Assembly (NCBI RefSeq): GCF_004297185.1
Contig: NZ_PGCL01000002.1
Span: 310,001-374,000, forward strand
Direction: 5' to 3'
From: Methanofollis fontis
GTDB taxonomy: Archaea; Halobacteriota; Methanomicrobia; Methanomicrobiales; Methanofollaceae
DNA: 64,000 nt
This document shows, piece after piece, positions 44,828 to 53,628 of the stretch; the first letter of the stretch is position 1, and every line of letters starts with the position of its first letter. Position numbers and translations under genes: made by a program. Under the pieces are notes generated by a model. That model saw only the letters and a list, made by a program, of their open reading frames with translations. It ran no database searches and was not told the DNA's origin.

Positions 44828-45850
44828 ATGAGCGACGGCGGTGAACCGGGCCCTGTATATGCAGGCGACCTGATGGTTGGGGGAGACCTCTGGCGACGGA
44901 TCTTTGATGCGATAGAGGACCCGGTCTTCATTCAGGACGCCGACGGAACCATCCTCTCTGCCAATCGTGCGACCCAGAACCTTCTTGATGTATCGGAACC
45001 GGACCTGATCGGAAACCGCTGTTATGCTGTTGTCCACGGCACTGAATCCTTTATTCCGGAATGTCCGTTTGTCCGGGCGAGTGGATCGCATACCCGGGAG
45101 AGTTATGTGATCTTCATGTTCGAGCGCTGGTTCCGCATCTCCATCGACCCGATCCTTGATGACGCCGGCAGATTCACCGGCGCCATCCATATTCTCACCG
45201 ACATCACCGATATCAAACACCTCGACGAACTCCGCTCCCGCCTCGCCGCCATCGTCGAAACGAGTGAGGACGCCGTCATCGGGGCGACACAGGACGGACG
45301 GATCGTCTCCATGAACGCCTCTGCCTCCCGGATCACCGGATTATCCCGGGATGTTGTGGAAACGCCCAATATTTTCTCGGTGGTGACCGCCGGGGATGAG
45401 GAACGCTGGGAGGAGGCGATCCGCTCGGTGGTCGGAACAGGCGAAGGGATTCGCTTTGAATCGGTGTTGAAGGGCCTTCATGACAATGAGAGTGAGGTTT
45501 CGGTCGGGATCGCCCCCATCCTCGACGAACGTGGCGCACCCGGCGGGGTTTCGTTTATCATCCACGACCTCACCCCGCGGCGGAAGGCGGAACGGGCGCT
45601 GGTGGCGTATATGGCCGAAGCGGCGCTCAGGATGAAGGTTCCTCTCGAGACAGTGGCACAGGAGATCGGGAGGATGACAACGCTCCTGACCGGCGGATCG
45701 CTGACCGTTGCTGAGGCTTCGACGATTCTGCGGGTCCAGAAGGCCCATATCGATCAGATCGTCCAGAACCTTGCAGATCTCAACCGCGCCGTTGCCGAAT
45801 CTGATGAGGAGATTCCCGAGGCCTACCGCCATTTTCTCTCCAACCGGTAG
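44828..45850 (+). CDS. PAS-domain sensor protein without output kinase
   Basis: The protein has 340 residues. It contains two PAS domains: about 20-135 (IFDAIEDPVFIQDADGTILS, ending in PCPF-like Cys region) and about 155-270 (IVETSEDAVIGATQDGRIVS). A helical C-terminal part with several Glu/Arg follows. There is no histidine kinase, HATPase or GGDEF. It may be a cytoplasmic sensor acting by protein contact. The start ATG at 44828 fits a TATA box and GAGG at 44819-44822; upstream in-frame starts at 44759 (TTG) and 44801 (ATG) are less likely. Confidence 0.8.
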   Translation: MSDGGEPGPVYAGDLMVGGDLWRRIFDAIEDPVFIQDADGTILSANRATQNLLDVSEPDLIGNRCYAVVHGTESFIPECPFVRASGSHTRESYVIFMFERWFRISIDPILDDAGRFTGAIHILTDITDIKHLDELRSRLAAIVETSEDAVIGATQDGRIVSMNASASRITGLSRDVVETPNIFSVVTAGDEERWEEAIRSVVGTGEGIRFESVLKGLHDNESEVSVGIAPILDERGAPGGVSFIIHDLTPRRKAERALVAYMAEAALRMKVPLETVAQEIGRMTTLLTGGSLTVAEASTILRVQKAHIDQIVQNLADLNRAVAESDEEIPEAYRHFLSNR

Positions 45851-45895
45851 ATCGAGAGGATATCTGACCCCCATTTTTTTGATGTCACTTCGGAA

Positions 45896-45938
45896 GGTGT
45901 TTTTAGTATCAACACCCATATTCCCTATCCGAGGGAAT
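45896..45938. promoter_or_regulatory. two inverted repeats upstream of hypC
   Basis: Two inverted repeats lie in the 90-base gap before hypC: GGTGTT...AACACC (45896-45916) and ATTCCCT...AGGGAAT (45920-45938). The second one covers the GAGGG ribosome binding site at 45931, so folding could hide it. They may be operator sites or an RNA switch. Confidence 0.4.
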
Positions 45939-45943
45939 GCTGA

Positions 45944-46168
45944 ATGTGTGTTGCAGTTCCAGCCGAAGTAATCGAGATCAAGGACGGCAATATCGGTGTC
46001 GTCGATTACGGTGATCTCAGACAGGAGGTACGGCTCGATCTCGTCGATGTCGAGATCGGCGAGTTTGTTCTGGTCCACGTCGGCTTTGCCATCCAGAAAC
46101 TGAGCCGGGAGGAGGGGCTTTCCACGAGAGAACTGTTCAAGGAAGTCTACGCGGCGATGGAAGAGTAA
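45944..46168 (+). CDS. hypC: hydrogenase maturation chaperone HypC
   Basis: This 74-residue protein begins MCVAVPAEVIEI, with the essential second-position Cys of HypC/HupF. The later VLVHVGFAIQKLS pattern is also typical. It carries the Fe(CN)2CO unit to the large subunit of [NiFe] hydrogenases, together with HypD (not in the window). It overlaps hypA by one base (stop TAA and start ATG share the A). Confidence 0.95.
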   Translation: MCVAVPAEVIEIKDGNIGVVDYGDLRQEVRLDLVDVEIGEFVLVHVGFAIQKLSREEGLSTRELFKEVYAAMEE

Positions 46169-46509
46169 TGCACGAATACAGCATTGCATACGATATATTC
46201 GCCACCGCACGGCGTGCCGCCATCGAGAACAAGGCCTCAGGGATAAAGGCGGTCAGGGTGGATATCGGCGAGATGGCGATGGTCAATCCTGAACAGGTAA
46301 AATTCCTCTTTGATGCCATCGTCGAGGACGACCCCCTGTTTGCGGGGGTGCGGATGGAATGCCGGAAGGTGCCTGTCCGCACCACATGCGAGTGCGGATA
46401 TGAGGGGGGTGAGCGATTTGTCTGTCCCTCGTGCGGTGGTCTCCCCCATATTGTCGAAGGAAAAGAGATCGTAGTATCCAGCATTGAGATAGAAGTGAAC
46501 GAGTCATGA
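46168..46509 (+). CDS. hypA: hydrogenase nickel incorporation protein HypA
   Basis: This 113-residue protein begins MHEYSIAYDIF with the nickel-binding MHE motif. It has a zinc ribbon at CECGYEGGERFVCPSCGG. HypA delivers nickel during NiFe-centre assembly, here probably for Ech and other hydrogenases. It overlaps hypE by four bases (ATGA). Length fits the family. Confidence 0.95.
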   Translation: MHEYSIAYDIFATARRAAIENKASGIKAVRVDIGEMAMVNPEQVKFLFDAIVEDDPLFAGVRMECRKVPVRTTCECGYEGGERFVCPSCGGLPHIVEGKEIVVSSIEIEVNES

Positions 46510-47501
46510 AAGTCAACCTGATGCACGGTGCCGGCGGGGAGGTGATGGGAGAACTTCTCAGCGTCCTCACACGCTTCTCCCACAACAATGCCGGAGGTAT
46601 TGGCCTTGAATCCCTGGACGATGGGGCGGTCATCCCCATCGGCGATAAAAACCTGGTGTTTACGACCGACAGCCATGTCGTCCACCCGATCTTCTTTCCG
46701 GGCGGCGATATCGGCAGGATCGCCGTTTCTGGAACGATAAACGACCTGGCAATGATGGGCGGGAGACCGATCGCCCTCTCCTGTGCGATGATCATCCAGG
46801 AAGGCTTTGATGTCGCCGATCTGGAGCGGATCGTGGCCTCGATGGACGCCGCCCTCGGCGAGGTGGGCGCCTCCATCGTTACCGGCGACACCAAGGTGCT
46901 CGAGCGGGGGGCGCTGGACGGCATTGTGATCAATACCGCCGGTATCGGCGTCACAGAGCGGGCGGTGCGGGACAACGGTCTGCAACCCGGCGACCTGATC
47001 ATCGCCAGCGGGACGATCGGGGATCATGGTCTTGCGATCATGGCGCACCGGGAGGGCTTCGATCTCGGCGAGCAGATCCGTTCCGATGTTGCACCCCTGT
47101 GGGGCATGATCGAGGGCGCTCTTGCCGCCGGCGAGATCCATGCCATGAAGGACCCGACACGCGGCGGATTTGCAAACGCCATCAACGAAATGGCCAGCAA
47201 GAGTGGCGTCAGGGTGGAGATCGATGAAGAGGCCCTCCCGATCCGGCGGAGCGTCCGGAGCGCTGCGGCCATGCTCGGCATCGATCCCCTTGAGGTGGCG
47301 AACGAGGGGAAGGCGATCATGGGCGTGGCGCCCGACGACGCCGAAGCCGTTCTCCAGGCCCTCCGCTCGCACCCATACGGCCGGGACGCTGCCATCATCG
47401 GCCGCGTAACCGAGGGGAAAAACGTCGTGATGAGGACGTCCATCGGCGGCGAACGCTTCATCGAACCCCCTGTCGGCGACCCGGTGCCCCGGGTCTGCTG
47501 A
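46506..47501 (+). CDS. hypE: hydrogenase maturation protein HypE
   Basis: This 331-residue protein resembles PurM/SelD-type ATPases. It has the Gly-rich MHGAGGEVMGELLS, DDGAVIPIGDKNLVFTTDSH and DPTRGGFANAINEMA, and ends in PVPRVC, the conserved C-terminal Cys that is carbamoylated and dehydrated to a thiocyanate before transfer to iron. It acts with HypF and HypD. It follows hypA in the operon; the other hyp genes are elsewhere. Confidence 0.96.
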   Translation: MKVNLMHGAGGEVMGELLSVLTRFSHNNAGGIGLESLDDGAVIPIGDKNLVFTTDSHVVHPIFFPGGDIGRIAVSGTINDLAMMGGRPIALSCAMIIQEGFDVADLERIVASMDAALGEVGASIVTGDTKVLERGALDGIVINTAGIGVTERAVRDNGLQPGDLIIASGTIGDHGLAIMAHREGFDLGEQIRSDVAPLWGMIEGALAAGEIHAMKDPTRGGFANAINEMASKSGVRVEIDEEALPIRRSVRSAAAMLGIDPLEVANEGKAIMGVAPDDAEAVLQALRSHPYGRDAAIIGRVTEGKNVVMRTSIGGERFIEPPVGDPVPRVC

Positions 47502-47537
47502 TCCCTTTTTTGCCTTCCGCTCCGAGAGAGTGATCTG

Positions 47538-48806
47538 ATGAGCGATCCTGCAGAGTGTGTGATCCGGAACGCCGTCCTCCCCTCCGGGCGAGTGGCCGAC
47601 CTTGTGCTGGGAGGCGGGCGACTCCTCCATATCGGTGCCGGGGTACGTGCAGACGAGACGATCGACGCATCCGGCCTCATCTGTGTTCCGGGAGCGGTGG
47701 ACATGCACACCCATCTCCGCGGCGGTCCGCAACGCGCCAAGGAGGACTGGAAGAGCGGGACGATGAGCGCCCTCTTCGGGGGGGTGACGGTCGTCGTGGA
47801 CCAGCCGAACACCGTCCCGCCGCTGGTCGATCCTGCTGCATTCGCCGCACGGGTTGCCGAGGCCCGTGAGAATGCCCTCTGTGCCTTCGGCGTGAACGGG
47901 GGTGTGGTGGCCGGGGCCGATCTCCCGGCCCTCTGGCGGGCCGGCGCCCTTGCCTTCGGGGAGATCTTCGCGGGGCCATCGAGTTACGGCGCCGCCGTCC
48001 CCCTGCCGGTGCTTGCAGAGTCGTTCACCGCCATCCAGGGGCTCGGCGCCCTTGCCACCATCCATGCCGAGGACCCCCTTCCCGGTGCACCTGAGGATCT
48101 CCGGGACCACGACCGTCTCAGGCCCGCGGCAACCGAGGCGGCGGCGGTGCAGGATGTCTGCACCATCACCCCTCCTGGTCTATCTATCCACTTCTGCCAT
48201 ATGAGCACGGCCGCGGCGGTGGATGCCGCCTGCGGAAGCGTCGAGGTCACCCCGCACCATCTCTTTCTCTCACTCGAGGGTTTTGAGGCCGACGACACCC
48301 ATGCCCGGATGAACCCGCCCCTCAGGTCGGAAATCGAGAGAAAAGGTCTCTGGAGTCGCTGGGAGAGGATCGATGCGGTGGCGTCGGATCACGCTCCCCA
48401 CACGGCGGCAGAAAAGGCGGTGACCTTTGCCGATGCGCCCTCCGGTGTTCCCGGCGTCGAGACGATGGTCCCCCTGCTGATGGCGGCGGTGCTCGGGAAG
48501 CGGATCTCCCTCTCCTCCCTGATCCAGAAAACGGCGCTGAACCCTGCCCGCATCCTGGGCATCATTCCCGCCGGGTTCACCCCGGGAGAGCGGGCTGATT
48601 TTGCCTTCTATCCCCGCCGCACAGAGAGGATCGAGCCCGACCACCTCCATACGAAGTGCGAATGGACCCCCTTTGAAGGAATGGAGGCGTCATTCCCCCA
48701 ATATGTGGTGATGGAAGGGCGATGCACCGTCCGGAATGGCGACCTCCTGCCGACCAGAGGGCGCTGGATCCCTGGCGGCGGTTATATCGGGACCGCCGAC
48801 AGGTGA
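47538..48806 (+). CDS. pyrC: dihydroorotase
   Basis: This 422-residue class I amidohydrolase has the metal motif DMHTHLRGGPQ near residue 57 and later metal ligands in ATIHAEDPLPG, SIHFCHMSTAA and ASDHAPHTAAEK. It closes carbamoyl aspartate to dihydroorotate in pyrimidine synthesis. The ATG follows GTGATCTG. pyrE and a uracil permease occur in the same window but at separate places. A candidate RNA follows its stop. Confidence 0.95.
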   Translation: MSDPAECVIRNAVLPSGRVADLVLGGGRLLHIGAGVRADETIDASGLICVPGAVDMHTHLRGGPQRAKEDWKSGTMSALFGGVTVVVDQPNTVPPLVDPAAFAARVAEARENALCAFGVNGGVVAGADLPALWRAGALAFGEIFAGPSSYGAAVPLPVLAESFTAIQGLGALATIHAEDPLPGAPEDLRDHDRLRPAATEAAAVQDVCTITPPGLSIHFCHMSTAAAVDAACGSVEVTPHHLFLSLEGFEADDTHARMNPPLRSEIERKGLWSRWERIDAVASDHAPHTAAEKAVTFADAPSGVPGVETMVPLLMAAVLGKRISLSSLIQKTALNPARILGIIPAGFTPGERADFAFYPRRTERIEPDHLHTKCEWTPFEGMEASFPQYVVMEGRCTVRNGDLLPTRGRWIPGGGYIGTADR

Positions 48807-48864
48807 GTGTACCGGTCCAACATTTTTTATCTCTCCTGCGTCGATATATTGGGTGCCGACACAT

Positions 48865-49018
48865 GCACATCCATAGGTCCCCGGGCAATCGATTGGCAGA
48901 GCCTGGATATGAGCTTCGGGACAACCCGGATGTGCGACAGGCGCGCCCGGCGCGAGGGTTAAAACCCGGGAGGAACGGCGCAACGCCACCGATGACTGTA
49001 GGTTGTTAGCGCCGGGCG
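48865..49018 (+). ncRNA. candidate structured RNA between pyrC and the DUF167 gene
   Basis: About 155 bases form two nested domains. Domain 1: GCACATCC (48865-48872) pairs with GGATGTGC (48928-48935), enclosing GTCCC/GGGAC (48877-48881 and 48918-48922) and CGGGC/GCCTG (48882-48886 and 48901-48905). Domain 2: a ten-pair all-GC stem CGCCCGGCGC (48944-48953) with GCGCCGGGCG (49009-49018), enclosing the hairpin GGGT-TAAA-ACCC (48956-48967) and GGCG/CGCC (48977-48987). A TATA-like element lies near 48845. It ends 13 bases before the DUF167 start. No known RNA family is recognised; it could be a free RNA or a leader switch. Confidence 0.5.
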
Positions 49019-49031
49019 ACATGGTGATCAG

Positions 49032-49349
49032 ATGACTGTTTTTACCGATGCCATTTCCGGTTCCGACGATCACGCCGTGATCGCCCTCGATGTCTCCGCA
49101 GGCGCGAAAAAAGAGCGTTTTCCTGCAGGATACAATGAATGGAGAAAGGCGATCGTCTGTCATGTCTCCGCCCCTGCGGTCGGCGGTAAGGCGAACCGTG
49201 CGATCATCGCCTGTGTCGCCGATGCCCTCGGTGTCCGCACCTCTGCCGTCAGCATTCTCTCTGGCGCCACCTCCACACAGAAGAGGGTTGAAGTCCGGGG
49301 AATTTCCCGCGATTCTGTCGCCCAGATCCTGAAAAATCTTTTATCCTGA
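49032..49349 (+). CDS. DUF167 (YggU-like) family protein
   Basis: This 105-residue protein matches DUF167. Characteristic parts are IALDVSAGAKKERFPAGYNE and HVSAPAVGGKANRAIIACVA, followed by a terminal helix (STQKRVEVRGISRDSVAQIL). The function is unknown in most organisms. The ATG has GGTGATC ideally placed before it, at 49023-49029, just after the structured RNA candidate. It stands alone before dnaG. Confidence 0.88.
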   Translation: MTVFTDAISGSDDHAVIALDVSAGAKKERFPAGYNEWRKAIVCHVSAPAVGGKANRAIIACVADALGVRTSAVSILSGATSTQKRVEVRGISRDSVAQILKNLLS

Positions 49350-49391
49350 CGTTTTTCGTCCCCATGCTCCGGGCGAATATTCTCGCGGCGT

Positions 49392-49401
49392 GATATATAA
49401 G
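49392..49401 (+). promoter_or_regulatory. TATA box upstream of dnaG
   Basis: GATATATAAG at 49392-49401 would start transcription near 49422, leaving a leader of about 58 bases. GGAGG at 49469-49473 provides the ribosome binding site for the ATG at 49480. Confidence 0.6.
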
Positions 49402-49479
49402 TAGTTTGTAATGATATCCATACGTGTTATCTATGGTCTGTCATAGCATTCATCGTATGACACATCCTGGAGGCTTCAC

Positions 49480-50715
49480 ATGTACTCATCTGATACGACA
49501 AAGTATCTCATTCACATTAATCTACATGCCGAGGGGGTGGTCGAGAAACCTGATGTAGTCGGGGCCATATTTGGCCAGACTGAAGGGTTGCTCGGCGAAG
49601 ACCTCGACCTGCGCGATCTCCAGCGGACCGGGCGGGTCGGCAGGATTGACGTTCATATTACCAGCAGGAAAGGAGAAACCCGCGGAGAGATCCTGATCTC
49701 GTCCTCCCTCGACCGGGCGGAAACGGCGGTCCTCGCCGCATCCCTGGAGACAATCGACCGTGTGGGGCCGTGCATCGCCCATGCAACGGTGGAGCGGATC
49801 GAGGACATCAGGGTCACGAAACGGAAGAAGATCGTGAACCGGGCGAAGGAGCTGCTGCTCACCCATTTTGACGAGACCTCCATTGATTCCACCGAACTTC
49901 TCGACGACGTCAGGGAATCGATGCGCATCGAGAAGATCGGTGTGCTCGGGGACGAGCGTGTCCCTGCCGGCCCGAATGTCCTGGACTCGGATGCGATCAT
50001 CGTCGTTGAAGGGCGGGCGGACGTGATCAACCTCCTGCGTTACGGCATCAAGAATGCCGTGGCCGTGGAGGGCACAAAGGTGCCTGCTGTGATCACAAAA
50101 CTCTGTGAGATCAAGACCGCTACGGCATTTCTGGACGGTGACCGGGGTGGTGACCTGATCCTCCGCGAACTCCTGCAGGTGGCCGATATCGACTATGTCG
50201 CCTTCTGCCCCCGCGGCAAGAGTGTCGAGGAGATCACCAGAAAGGAGATCATCAAGTCGCTCAGGAACAAGGTGCCGGTGGAATATCTCAAGGACCAGTT
50301 GATCGAGGAGGAGGAGAAACCCTCCCATGAACCTCAGATACCGGTACAGGAGACGGATGTGATCGTTAGCGAGACCAATGGCGGGCAAAAGGATGTCGCC
50401 GTCTCAGATCGTCCTGCCTCTCCGGAGATGACACTTGAAAAACAGATGCAGGAGGTCGAGGGCAGGCATGTGGCCCGATTTCTCACGTCCGATTATGCGC
50501 TTATCGGTGAGGTGAACGCCGAAGAGGTGGAGCAGGCGATCGAACGGATCGATGGAGATGCTGCCGGTGTTGTCATCGATAGAACGGTGGATCAGAAGCT
50601 GATCGACACCTTTCTCTTAAAAGGGGTTGAATTCGTCGGTGCTCCGGAGTTCAAGGACATTGTCAAGAGACCCCTATCGCTGCGCCTCATGAAGATCCGG
50701 AAAGGCGAGAACTGA
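49480..50715 (+). CDS. dnaG: archaeal DnaG-type primase/exosome subunit
   Basis: This 411-residue protein carries a central TOPRIM domain (about 165-250) with the Glu of [17 protein letters not shown] and the Asp-rich [13 protein letters not shown]. The N-terminal [20 protein letters not shown]-like region and the Lys/Glu-rich middle are typical of archaeal DnaG. In archaea this protein is part of the RNA-degrading exosome and can make primers in vitro. The Glu-rich part before the last domain is a flexible linker. A TATA box and a clear ribosome binding site precede it. Confidence 0.94.
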   Translation: MYSSDTTKYLIHINLHAEGVVEKPDVVGAIFGQTEGLLGEDLDLRDLQRTGRVGRIDVHITSRKGETRGEILISSSLDRAETAVLAASLETIDRVGPCIAHATVERIEDIRVTKRKKIVNRAKELLLTHFDETSIDSTELLDDVRESMRIEKIGVLGDERVPAGPNVLDSDAIIVVEGRADVINLLRYGIKNAVAVEGTKVPAVITKLCEIKTATAFLDGDRGGDLILRELLQVADIDYVAFCPRGKSVEEITRKEIIKSLRNKVPVEYLKDQLIEEEEKPSHEPQIPVQETDVIVSETNGGQKDVAVSDRPASPEMTLEKQMQEVEGRHVARFLTSDYALIGEVNAEEVEQAIERIDGDAAGVVIDRTVDQKLIDTFLLKGVEFVGAPEFKDIVKRPLSLRLMKIRKGEN

Positions 50716-50764
50716 GGAAATATATATATAATAAAATTTCCTATTTTTCTTTCCGGGTCTGGAC

Positions 50765-51052
50765 ATGCATAAAGAAGAACTGATAACATTGCATCAGATC
50801 CTTGTCGAGATCAAGGATTATTTTGAGATGATGAACCCTGAGTTGAAATTTCCGCAGTACTATGCTCTCAAGATCAACCCATCACAGATCCACAAGAGCA
50901 AACTTGAACACAAACACGCCATTTTTGTCCTGGGTCAGGAACTGGCCAATGCCATGAAGGATATTGAGTTCACCGGTTCGGCCAGAATCTCTGCCCGTAT
51001 GAAGGATCTCGCCGAAAGGACCGAGAAGGAACTGGAACGCAATATTGAGTAA
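50765..51052 (+). CDS. UPF0058 family protein
   Basis: This 95-residue archaeal protein (MHKEELITLHQILVEIKDYF..., listed only in part) fits UPF0058 in length and pattern (INPSQIHKSKLEHKHAIFVL, then a charged terminal helix). The function is unknown. A strong TATA-like AT run lies at 50719-50733, about 40 bases before the ATG, giving a short leader. It is next to dnaG, possibly with its own promoter. Confidence 0.9.
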   Translation: MHKEELITLHQILVEIKDYFEMMNPELKFPQYYALKINPSQIHKSKLEHKHAIFVLGQELANAMKDIEFTGSARISARMKDLAERTEKELERNIE

Positions 51053-51084
51053 AGGGGTGCGGGACAGATTCCCGCGAGATTTTT

Positions 51085-51879
51085 TTATCTCCTTGACTCC
51101 CGCTCTTTTTCGAGGAGGTATTCTGCCATCAGGCGGGGGATCGGTGCGGACATGCAGTGCCAGTTCGGTGTCCCGTTCACCTCAATAGCCGTATAACTCC
51201 CGTTCTGCGGCAGAAGGTCCACCCCGCAGTAATGAGCGCCGACCGCCCCGGCAGCACCGCCGGCGATCTCCTGCATCAGGGGGTCCACCTCAACAGGGGT
51301 GCCTGTTCCGCCCTGATGGATGTTATGGGTGAGATGCGGTGACTGGCGGCAGATCGCGCCCACACCCTTTCCTTCGATGACAAAGACCCGGAAGTCCCGG
51401 TCGTTGGGGACATACTCCTGAAGATAATATGGCGGTGCCCCGAGGTCTGCCAGGGAGTCGACCAGGCGGACATCGATGCCGTCATAGCCATAGACCGGTT
51501 TTGAGACCACTCTGCCGTGTCGGGCAAAAAAATCGGCTGCCAGGTCAAGGGATGCTGTAAAAAGCGTTTCTGGAGAGGGTATGCCCGCCCTGAGGAGCAG
51601 CGCCGTGGTCTTCACCTTCGAGGCGCAGGTGGCGATGGCATCCGGCGGGTTGACCACATCATTCTCTATCGAGAGGATGTCCAGACATTCGAACTGGTGG
51701 ATGTCCTGTTTCATGCCGCAGACCCAGATGACGTCCCCCGAGAGGTCGGATGCAAGGGGATCGATTCGATCGAGGTCAAGGAGAGAATACGAGGCGCCTG
51801 CACGTTCCAGTTCTCGGATCACAGCGCCGGTTGAGTTGTCGTCAGGGGTGTCGGTGGGTTTTGGTACGATCCGGATCAT
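51085..51879 (-). CDS. RimK-family alpha-L-glutamate ligase (possibly MptN/CofF)
   Basis: This 264-residue ATP-grasp enzyme has the lysine of RVVSKPVYGYDGIDVRLVDS, the Gln-Glu pair LQEYVPNDRDFRVFVIEG and the metal triad in TAIEVNGTPNWHCM near 235. It is of the RimK type, which adds glutamate. In methanogens such enzymes modify tetrahydromethanopterin (MptN) or coenzyme F420 (CofF), either of which is plausible here. The sequence alone does not decide. It is divergent from no close gene; the next gene upstream is a 195-residue unknown on the same strand. Confidence 0.78.
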   Translation of the reverse strand: MIRIVPKPTDTPDDNSTGAVIRELERAGASYSLLDLDRIDPLASDLSGDVIWVCGMKQDIHQFECLDILSIENDVVNPPDAIATCASKVKTTALLLRAGIPSPETLFTASLDLAADFFARHGRVVSKPVYGYDGIDVRLVDSLADLGAPPYYLQEYVPNDRDFRVFVIEGKGVGAICRQSPHLTHNIHQGGTGTPVEVDPLMQEIAGGAAGAVGAHYCGVDLLPQNGSYTAIEVNGTPNWHCMSAPIPRLMAEYLLEKERESRR

Positions 51880-51962
51880 GATATCTTCCTGCCGGCGGGG
51901 CGGCGGTATGTATGGTCAGTACTGGTGTATTTGGAGGCTTTCCGGCATGAAGGTATCTGTTT

Positions 51963-52550
51963 TCACTCCTCAATCTCGGACAGACCCGCCTCTGCTTTCT
52001 CGACCATCACCTGTATGGCGATAGTTTTTGCCATGGCCGCCTGGACGTGACCGTCGCCGAGGTCGCTCTTTGCTTCATGATAGAGTGTTTCGGCACGCAA
52101 TGCCCTTCTCTCAGGGGTCGATACATCCTTACCCCGGCTTCTGAGGTGCTCGATCTCCTCCTGCACCGAGAGGAGTTCCAGATGGATATCGGAAAGGGTG
52201 ATCCTGATGAGGTCTTCAGATTGCGGCTCCTGCACCTGCCCGTCGGAGAGTGCCTTCATCTCGTCGTCGATATCGGTCACATTCTCCTCGATGAGCATGG
52301 CAAGAGGTGTTTTTCTGGCAGGCGAATTGCGTTCGTCCGGTGAATAAATGATCTGGATGTCCGGTCCGGAGCGGATCACCCGGAGAATGCCATATTCACT
52401 CCCGCGTCTGATTCGCATCGAACCCCGGAAGCGGGGATCATCAGGACTGATCTCTGCCCCTGTACCGGTGAGGTCGTCCACAAGGTGATTGAGAAATGCC
52501 GAGTAGCCGGTTGCATGGCTCCTGGCAAAATATACGTGTTGTATACACAT
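51963..52550 (-). CDS. hypothetical protein with helical C-terminus
   Basis: This 195-residue protein is not recognised. Residues 1-85 are mixed alpha/beta (SMRIRRGSEYGILRVIRSGP, IQIIYSPDERN). The remainder is charged and largely helical (IRITLSDIHLELLSVQEEIE, HEAKSDLGDGHVQAAMAKTI). It has a single Cys and no membrane segment. It sits in front of the glutamate ligase gene (83-base gap), perhaps in the same operon. Confidence 0.65.
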   Translation of the reverse strand: MCIQHVYFARSHATGYSAFLNHLVDDLTGTGAEISPDDPRFRGSMRIRRGSEYGILRVIRSGPDIQIIYSPDERNSPARKTPLAMLIEENVTDIDDEMKALSDGQVQEPQSEDLIRITLSDIHLELLSVQEEIEHLRSRGKDVSTPERRALRAETLYHEAKSDLGDGHVQAAMAKTIAIQVMVEKAEAGLSEIEE

Positions 52551-52687
52551 CCCCCGTTACAACAGATACCTCAGCCGAGATAAGCGTTTTGTTAGTGGAC
52601 CCTTACCGGGCGTATTCAGGTAGATGGAGGGGTTATGAGTTCTGAACCCATCAATACTGTTTTATCTCCGCCTGCCGATATGCCCGC

Positions 52688-53623
52688 ATGCGATATATCC
52701 CCGGCGGTGCCGGTCTGCTCCGTCCTGATGAGGTGAATGCCGAGATCGAGAGGGTGTTCAGGGAGTACGGTGAGGGAAGAGTCCAGATGCCCCCGAAGAT
52801 CTATGTGACCTTTGAGCAGGGCGATTTCAGGACGATGCCCGCCTATCTGCCGGGTATGGGGATCGCCGGTGTAAAAATCGTGAACGTCCACCCTGAAAAC
52901 CCCTCCCGTGGTCTCCCGACGGTGATGGCACTGACGGTGATCCTGGATCCTGAGACCGGGGTGCCGCAGGCGGTCCTGAACGCCACGGAGCTCACCGATA
53001 TGAGGACCGGTGCAGCGGGCGCCGTTGCCGCCCGCCACCTCTCCCCCCGACAGGAGGTTGTGCTGGGTGTCGTTGGCAGCGGGCGTCAGGCACTTGCCCA
53101 GGTGAACGCCATCAGAGAGGTGCTCGAGATCCAGGAGGTGCGTGTGTGGAGCCGGACAGACGCCAATGCCAGGCGTTTCTGCCGGCAGATCCCCGATATA
53201 CCCTCATCGGCAGGTTCGGTCAAGCATGCCTGCGACGCAGACGTGATCGTGACCACCACACCTTCCCGAACGCCTGTAGTCCGTTCGGAGTGGGTCAATG
53301 AGGGGACGCATATCAATGCCATCGGTGCCGATGCACCCGGAAAACAGGAACTCGATCCCGCTCTTCTCCTCCGTTCGAGTGTGTTTGTCGATGATCTCGA
53401 ACAGGCGCTCCATTCCGGCGAGATCAATGTGCCGATCGCGCAGGGGATCTTTTCGGCCGACCGGATCGCCGGAACACTCGGGGATATCGTCTGCGGCCGC
53501 AAAAAAAGGACAAGTAATGATGAAATTACGATTTTCGACTCGACCGGGCTTGCAATACAGGACCTTGCAATCGCTTCCCTGGTGATGGCAAAGGGAGACG
53601 GGATCGATCTCCCCTTCCCGTGA
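52688..53623 (+). CDS. ornithine cyclodeaminase/mu-crystallin family alanine dehydrogenase
   Basis: This 311-residue NAD-dependent enzyme has the substrate-side motif MPAYLPGMGIAGVKIVNVHP with the family Lys, the NAD site VVLGVVGSGRQALAQVNAIR and the late DDLEQALHSGEINVPI. Archaeal relatives of this family act as alanine dehydrogenases; ornithine cyclodeaminase activity is less likely because of family placement, but is not excluded. The ATG at 52688 fits the family start. It is convergent with the tes gene. Confidence 0.88.
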   Translation: MRYIPGGAGLLRPDEVNAEIERVFREYGEGRVQMPPKIYVTFEQGDFRTMPAYLPGMGIAGVKIVNVHPENPSRGLPTVMALTVILDPETGVPQAVLNATELTDMRTGAAGAVAARHLSPRQEVVLGVVGSGRQALAQVNAIREVLEIQEVRVWSRTDANARRFCRQIPDIPSSAGSVKHACDADVIVTTTPSRTPVVRSEWVNEGTHINAIGADAPGKQELDPALLLRSSVFVDDLEQALHSGEINVPIAQGIFSADRIAGTLGDIVCGRKKRTSNDEITIFDSTGLAIQDLAIASLVMAKGDGIDLPFP

Positions 53624-53628
53624 TCCGC

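Noticed and set aside
46137-48110. 657-residue minus-strand frame
   Set aside because: It is the antisense shadow of hypA, hypE and pyrC, all of which have intact family motifs on the plus strand.
48954-49018. Possible fluoride-type or other known riboswitch, because of GATGACTGTAGG near 48991
   Set aside because: The pattern resembles only the end of the fluoride motif. The matching first stem and pseudoknot partner are missing, and DUF167 is not a fluoride exporter. I kept it as an unassigned RNA candidate.
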